Source of the DNA: Branchiostoma lanceolatum
Taxonomy: Eukaryota > Chordata > Leptocardii > Amphioxiformes > Branchiostomatidae
Length of the DNA: 64,000 bases
Reading direction: 5' to 3'
Assembly: GCF_035083965.1 (NCBI RefSeq)
Contig: NC_089727.1
Coordinates: 14,956,769 to 15,020,768, forward strand
The translations under genes and the position numbers were made by a program. Shown piece after piece: positions 57,463-64,000 of this stretch. Position 1 is the stretch's first letter. Every line of letters starts with the position of its first letter. The notes under the pieces are model-generated. The model was given only the letters and a program-made list of their open reading frames with translations. It had not been told where the DNA came from and did not search any database.

Positions 57463-60400
57463 ATGTTTCGGATAGCAGGATCGGTCACCGCTGCACGACT
57501 TACTGCAGCGTGCTGCAGGACGGTGACCACCAAGCAGTTCCAAGTTCACGGTCAGGCCCTCAACTTTGTCACTATCTCTAAATGAAATATGATTTTGAAA
57601 AATATCATATCAACACGATGGCATCGTTGTATTGATGTGTCATTTTTGGATGAATGTACGATCTGTCCGCCATTGTTGGGGGGGGGGGGGGGGGCAGGGT
57701 TTTGAAGAAGAACGACCTTGGCCTGGCCTCGTTATTAAGGACATCAAAATTATTAGTGCAATGAACTTGATATTTAATTATATCGAAATATGGTGTTGGT
57801 TGTATTGGATATCATTTAATACATGTACCATAAAATCTGTGTGCATTATGTAACAGTTACATGTAATGTTACGTGGGTGTATGATGTATGATAAATGTTA
57901 GACAAAATTATGTTTTTACTTTTAGAAATAGAAGTAATAACCCAAGATATATAACAATTTGATTGACAGACAATGTGATGTGATTGACCTGTCTGTTACT
58001 AGTAGCCATCTGGTGATGGAGGTGTGGCAATTTCACCTTCATGTGACCTTTGACCTAAAACACCTGTCTTGTGGTATACCGGTATATCAACAGTTGTGAT
58101 ATCAGTTTATAGACAAAAGTTTTTTGTCTTTATGGTTACTTCCATTGTCGAAGAAAACAGATTTGTAATAAGTTGTCCTGTTAATTCTACTTGTACTTTT
58201 GTGTTTTTTAAGCCCAAAACAGTTACTACTCAAGGCAAGCAACTGGATAAAATATTGAAACAGACGTTTCAGACAGCATCCGCTGTAATTTGTCATCTGC
58301 TGTCATTCGTCAGTGACTAAGGAAAGGACTGGAGAACACCAGGTTTTATACCAACTCTGAATAGATAACTTAATGAGGCTGTTTTGTTTTCTTTTTCGCA
58401 GGTGCTAGCCTGCATGTCTTATCATCAGACACGTCCAGAAAGACCAGACATGGCCCTGCTCACAGGACACCCCCTTCATGGCAGAGTGTGCGGTCTATGG
58501 CATCTGCGGGAGAATCCCAATCCAAGATTAACTATATATTTTTCGGGCTAGCTGCGTTATTTGGTGGTGGAGGTATCGTTTATGTGAGTATTCAGTGGAC
58601 TTGTATGCATTACGTCATAGCTGCTTGTTCAGTGGTTCCAAACTGTGACAATGTGTGACTACTAACCAAAATGTTGATGTTGAATGAAAGTTTTTTAGTA
58701 ATGCCTTGATCAAAATATTCAACTCAGTGTCAAATGAAATGGTGTCTGTCTTATCTTCTGTGGTCACTGTCTTTCCTCATTCCATACCCTGTATGCTGCC
58801 CAACTCTTAACATCCTCTTTATTACAAGTACTTAATGAACAGTGCAGATAATTGAATGTACTAGATGGTTCACAAATAACCTATTGTCACCTAGATCTAT
58901 GTGGGTACTTTATCCATAACTGGTGTTCTGCAGTCAATAATGCTCATTGCTCACCCCTCCTGTCTTCCCCAGTAGTGTTCCCTAACCATTCTCGGTTTCT
59001 TCTCTTGCATGTTCACCCCAGTGGTGGTCACGGAAGGTGAGGTAGTCCTTAGTATAGCTGCTGTCTCATGTCTCCATGCTATGATTCATCTTTCGGAACT
59101 TTGTACCAATAATTCTGAAATGTATCTGAAGGGATTGTCTTCTGGTCGCATATCGTCAGATAATATTTCATTGGCTATATTGCATATATTTCAGATATCT
59201 TGTATTTGCAACAATGATGATGTTGTCTGCTTTTGGAGCTTTTAAAGTTTTAAAAGTCCCTTTTAAGATAAGTTTCTTTTCAGCTTCAGCTTCTTATTGT
59301 ATCTTTCTTATTGTATCATCTTCTTTTGTATGCTGATTTCTATACTCTATGCTGTGGTGTTGTGTGCTGTGCTGTGTCATCATGTGTTGTGAGGTTTTTG
59401 CAATTACCAATGTCTCACGGTCTGTTGTGTGTGACAGCTCATTCTCAGACTTTACTGAAATGCAGGACAGGTTTGGTTATATCAAGATCTATTTGTCTTT
59501 ATAAAAGGTTGAATGTATAGTGTAGTTTACTCACAATAGTATATAGCAGTAGCGTTCTCCACTACAATAACAGTCTAAATAGAAGCTAAGGTACTGTCAA
59601 ATATTGTCAACTTATTGCTGTTTACAGTACATGCGAGAAACATCCAAAGATACGCCAAAGAAAGCTGCAGCCGCTGTGTCTTCTGCAAGTAAGGAAGCCG
59701 CAGAGACAGTTGCTGAGAAACCTGTGCCAGAAACTACAAAATCGGGTATGTTACACATAACTGGTAAAACATGAACGTAAACTTTGTTGTCATCAACAGT
59801 ATCAGTGTGTATTGTAGAGGCTTATTGTCGATATTGCCTGGTGTTATATAGGCTTTGATAAAATTGTTTTTAGTCGAGATGTGTTAGTTCAGTTAAGATG
59901 CATTGATCAAGTGTGAATTTTATTAATGAAGATACATATACAATTGTTATACATGTGTACAATATTTGGTATGATCACCTTCACTTCTGCAGTAAACTGC
60001 ATATATTTGATCTTCAACTAAAGGCAGTTTATTTGCTTTCAACTCTACATTGTCATGAACATCCACATGTCGAGATCTGTTTCTTTCATCATCCTTGTAT
60101 ACACACGTGTAGTTGTAGTGGAACTCCATGTTTTTCCTCAAACAAGCTGCCTTGGCTGCTGGTATGCTAGTAGCTGTGTGTCAGGCTGCTGAGCAATCCT
60201 CAGGACTTGTAAGCCAATATTCAGATGATCATATCCTTATGGATTTGGCAGGTACAACTTATGCCCCCCCCCCACCTTACCCTACAGAATGACACTTTCA
60301 GCTTTGTCATTGGCTATCATTAAACCTCTACCAATGTCATCGTAGATTGTCAAGGGATATGCAAGCTAAGCCTTTACGTTCCTGCCTTCTAGTCATCAGA

Positions 60401-63400
60401 TTAGTATTAAAAAAATCCCACCTAGCACTTGTTATCATCATCATTGTCATTACATTGTTTTATGCTGTTTGAACACACTTTTCTCAAACAAAGACTTCCA
60501 TCTTCTCTGTTGTACTGCATGGCTTTCTTACTTTCAATATGTGCCAATGCTTACAGCTAGGAGTTGTTTTACATCATACTCTGTGTCTATGTTTTTTTGT
60601 GATTCACTAGTAATATCAGATTTTAAGTTGCACTCTGTACTTTGCTTTTGCAAATGGAAGCTCCAGCTGCTCCGCCACCAGCTGTAGAAACACCTGCTGA
60701 AGCAGCACCTGATGCTGAAAGTGAGTCATGGATCAAGAAAATAGCCTGCATCATTTGCCCCCTCCCCCATCAGAAATATATACTAATATTCTGATGTGTT
60801 ATAATCATGATTAGTCAGCTTTCATGCATGCATGTTACATTATACTAATCCCATGCACAATAGCTTAGCTGCTAAAGGATTTTAAGGTATGACATAAGAG
60901 TACATAAGCTGCTCCGTAATACTAACAATATGTAGTTATTTGTACTTAACCATGTGCATCTTTTAGCCTTGTTATAGGGTACAAGGAACTGATGGCTATA
61001 CCAAATGCTCATTTTGCATCTTCTCTCAACCTTTGCAGGATAGTTTCTTACAATACAAGGAAATGGGAGGGAATGCTCAATGCATATTAGATGACCAATT
61101 TCAGAACATTGAAATAAAGGTACTGTGTCTGTTTTTTGTGTCCAGGCAAGAAACTGTTGGATGCGGTGCCTCAGTCCTACCCTGACTTTGAGGTCATGCC
61201 TGAAATCCCGGGCCATGCCAAGTACCTGCTGATTGGAGGGGGGACAGCGTCATTTGCTGCTTTCAGAGCAATCAGGGCAAGTGATGCGAAGGCTCAGGTA
61301 AAACTGTTTACAACAATATTTCCACGTAAACAGGTTGTAGAGCAGCAATGCTCTCTCCTTAACACAGAGAAATGGGTTCAGGAGAGACAAACGTCAGGGT
61401 TCAGGCGGCAAAGCTTTTGTGTTTGTATCAAGTATTGTTGAATACAAATGAGCCCAGAGGAATATTTTTCGAAGATGAACTGTGTTGCTATTTTTGGTGA
61501 CAAAGAAGTACATGAACAGCACCACTACCTTTTACATACACATGTATCTTTTAAACTGTTGGATTAAATTTTGTAAGCCCTCTTGCATGGTGCTCATTTC
61601 ACCATGCTTGTTGTTAGTACAGTGCCCATGCATGAGCTTCCCTACCTTATGAGTGATGTTGCTTTTTTTGTGCACAAACACCAGCACTACCTTTTACATA
61701 ATCTTTTACACTGTTCAATTTAGTCTTGAAGGTCTTCTTGCTGTCAGAGTAGCTCCTGCTCTGCCTCATTTCACCATGCATGTGGTTAGTAGGTAAATGA
61801 GCTTCAAACTCCCTACCTTATGAGTGATGTTTACATGTATGTTGAGAGGTTGCCTCAATAACACAGTCTCATCACCTGTCCATCACGTTGCCAGGTCCTT
61901 GTGGTGACAGAAGAGGAGGAGCTTCCCTACATGAGGCCACCGCTGTCCAAGGAGCTGTGGTACAGCGACGAGCCCAAACTGGTGGAGAAAATGAAATTCA
62001 AGCAGTGGAATGGCAAGGAGAGAAGGTTAGGCCTCTACACCTCATCCTGCAATAAAGAAATCAAAGCTAACCGTTAGTGCTATACTTGTGCAGAGATATT
62101 ATTATGTAATGGAATACTGTAAATGGATTTAAGTTCACATGGTTTTTATTTCGGGCCAAGGCCAAAATGGAGTGTTTGCGGGTTTTTAAGTCTGCGGCAG
62201 CGCTATAGTCACATGCTGCTACGGTATTCGACAAAAATGTTTGCAGTGGTTTCAGCATTTACGGTACCGTAATTGTACAGTCTACAGTTGTGTGTCTGAC
62301 TTATTTATAATGTTAGTCTCAGGGCTGACCTTTATATCTTGAGTATTCAATTTTGCAGTGTCTACTATAACCCACCATCCTTCTATGTGGAGCCTAAAGA
62401 GTTGGCATACCAGGAAAACGGAGGAGTGGCTGTTGTCAAAGGAAGAAAGGTCAGGATTTCACCCTTTTGTTTAATTACTGCTTTAATTGATTGTTTGATA
62501 TCTGTGACCCAAAAATATGGAGATCATTGAAGTTAAATTTGTTGATCCAACACATGACTCACCAAAGCAAATTTTCTACCAAAACTCTTGTTTCTCAGGC
62601 TGAACTAACCCACTACTGACATGTAACGCTCTAGAAATCTAACACCAGTAATGGGTCAAATGTCAAAAATAGTGGGTCAGTTCAATCTGACGACGACCGA
62701 AGCAATGTGTTTTGGTGAGCCTTGCACTTTGTGTTAAAACAAGAGTTCATACAACATACTAGAATCACTTCATCTACTTTATCACTTGATACATGTGAGC
62801 TTTTATTCTAAGATATAAAGATGTCAAAAAGTCTTACCTGTTACTTTTTTAACAGGTGATGAAGCTGAACCCACAGAAACAGGTGGCTGTGCTGGACAAT
62901 GGGTGGGAAATCTTCTACGACAAGGTCCTCATCGCCACAGGTGGCAGACCTCGTAACATACCCGTGTTCGAGAGGGCATCACAGGAAGTCAAGGACAGGG
63001 TCACTCTCTTCAGAGGAGTAAGTCTTTGACATTTTGCTCTCAGGTTTTTGAAAATTGCTTAAGATGCTTAATAGATTCTAAGCAGTCAACATTGTTTTCA
63101 TTTAAAAGGTGAACACAAAGTACATGTATTTATGTACATAATGCTAACGGTCTACTCACGTTTAATTTCTGTAATGAACATGAAGAATATTAGCCTGAAT
63201 TCAGTCAAGCCTCCTGTGACCGCTCGCCGCCCTGTAACCGCCTCGCAACCCGTGGGGAGGGGAGAGAAACCCCCAGACAGCTGGAGTTTGCGTTATGCAG
63301 ACTAGAAGATTATAGTCACTCTCTTCATAGGAGTAACTCTTTGAGGCAAAGATTTTGCTTTTTGGAGACCATTTTTGTATTTCTTACAAAACCTAATGAC

Positions 63401-63662
63401 ATTGTTAATTGTTTAAAGAGAAATCATATGTGTATCTTCTAACCATTGTACACTGTCAACATTGCGATAAAGCAAGAAATAAGTGTTTGTCTTTATTTTC
63501 CTTACTAGATCAAGGATTTTAAGAGACTGGATGAGGTGTCCAAGAATGCGAGCTCCATTGTAGTGGTGGGAGGGGGTTTCCTGGGGAGTGAGCTCACCTG
63601 TGCCCTGGGGAAGAGGAGTAGGGACTCCAGCCTCAAGGTCATCCAGATGTTCCCAGAGCAAG
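57463..63662 (+). CDS. AIFM1: AIFM1, mitochondrial apoptosis-inducing factor (5' part; first nine exons)
   Basis: AIFM1 is a FAD- and NADH-binding flavoprotein anchored in the inner mitochondrial membrane; it supports respiratory-chain biogenesis and causes DNA breakdown when released. Exons here: 57463-57550, 58402-58583, 59628-59745, 60661-60720, 61146-61297, 61895-62025, 62359-62449, 62856-63017, 63509-63662. Introns are GT-AG, phases match, and 379 codons are present; the remaining third lies beyond the window. The N-terminus is basic and acid-free, as for mitochondrial import. A membrane anchor follows ([18 protein letters not shown], ~residues 72-90). An Ala/Pro-rich linker leads to the FAD fold ([13 protein letters not shown]), then [18 protein letters not shown] and the NADH fold ([18 protein letters not shown]). 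Exon 4 (60 bases, phase 1-1) encodes only linker and has a poor acceptor tract, so it may be optional. Confidence 0.96.
57678..57694. repeat. G17 homopolymer in AIFM1 intron 1
   Basis: A run of 17 G lies ~130 bases into the first intron of AIFM1. It may form a quadruplex or R-loop; its exact length is also liable to assembly error. Confidence 0.8.
62117..62264. mobile_element. CTGTAAATG-family TIR element in an AIFM1 intron
   Basis: The left end TA-CTGTAAATGGATTTAAG and right end TCAGCATTTACGG-TA match the family found in SCLT1 introns. It contains the AATGGAGTGTTTGCGGG block also seen near 38171. It is ~148 bases, shortened and diverged. Confidence 0.55.
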
Positions 63663-63877
63663 GTGAGTCAGATCATAATGTAAGGGTTCAAAGTAGCCTT
63701 GAGATGCACACCTCATGTAATTTCTTGACATCTGACCTCCGCTTCTTTTGATTTTGAACTTTGAACAGCTAAAACTTTGAGTTATGGATAACAATTTTGT
63801 TTGACATTGGATTTTATTTGTTCTACTGAGTGTTGTCCACTTTTGTCTCCATCTAACTGATTGTACTGCATATACAT

Positions 63878-63960
63878 GTACCCTCTTGGAAATCAACTTT
63901 TATAAATCAAAGGGGTAACCCAGGTGTATTGAGATAAAATAGATTGATAAACAGAAGTCA
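63878..63960 (+). repeat. Second CR1/L2-like 3'-end fragment
   Basis: ACCCTCTTGGAAATCAAC followed by GGGGTAACCCAGGTG and an A/T-rich tail matches the block at 46337-46412. It lies in the AIFM1 intron at the window edge. Confidence 0.45.
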
Positions 63961-64000
63961 AACTATTTTTTCCTTGTATTCTTGTAAGAAATATTGGCTT

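Overview
The window looks like nuclear DNA of an invertebrate deuterostome, most likely a cephalochordate (amphioxus). That reading is an inference. It rests on vertebrate-like protein sequences split by many short GT-AG introns, an AT-leaning non-coding background, and many small terminal-inverted-repeat (TIR) elements and tRNA-derived SINEs. No sequence search was possible.

Layout from left to right. (1) 449-4688, plus strand: a complete clathrin light chain gene in six exons. It has a 24-residue in-frame cassette exon exactly where vertebrate clathrin light chains carry their neuronal inserts. (2) 6116-18141, minus strand: a complete 22-exon WDR36/UTP21 gene (894 aa), a ribosome-biogenesis factor, lying tail-to-tail with the clathrin gene. 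(3) 20653-26240, plus strand: a three-exon rhodopsin-class GPCR (316 aa) with DRY and NPxxY, but with the usual Asp 2.50, Trp 4.50 and Pro 6.50 missing. (4) 26241-33700: about 7.5 kb with no recognisable gene. It holds several TIR elements, a perfect 33-bp hairpin, a 9-bp minisatellite and a roughly 155-bp tandem repeat. (5) 33686-34866, plus strand: a compact gene with four CCAAT boxes, a TATA box, a short signal-peptide exon structure and an 83-aa strongly basic, Cys-free secreted product of unknown family. This is the best candidate here for something undescribed. (6) 37498-57094, minus strand: an 18-exon coiled-coil gene that reads as SCLT1, a centriole distal-appendage protein; its introns are loaded with TIR elements and SINEs. 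(7) 57463-window end, plus strand: the first nine exons of AIFM1 (mitochondrial apoptosis-inducing factor). It is head-to-head with SCLT1 across a 368-bp shared promoter interval.

The genes do not form an operon or an obvious pathway. The recognised ones are mostly housekeeping functions: vesicle coat, rRNA processing, cilium assembly and mitochondrial redox/apoptosis. Exon joins given below were checked by hand: every intron is GT-AG and the reading phases match across joins. The least certain join is the last coding exon of SCLT1. Repeats were found by eye, so the list is not exhaustive, and family names for repeats are inferred from ends, target duplications and Pol III box motifs only.
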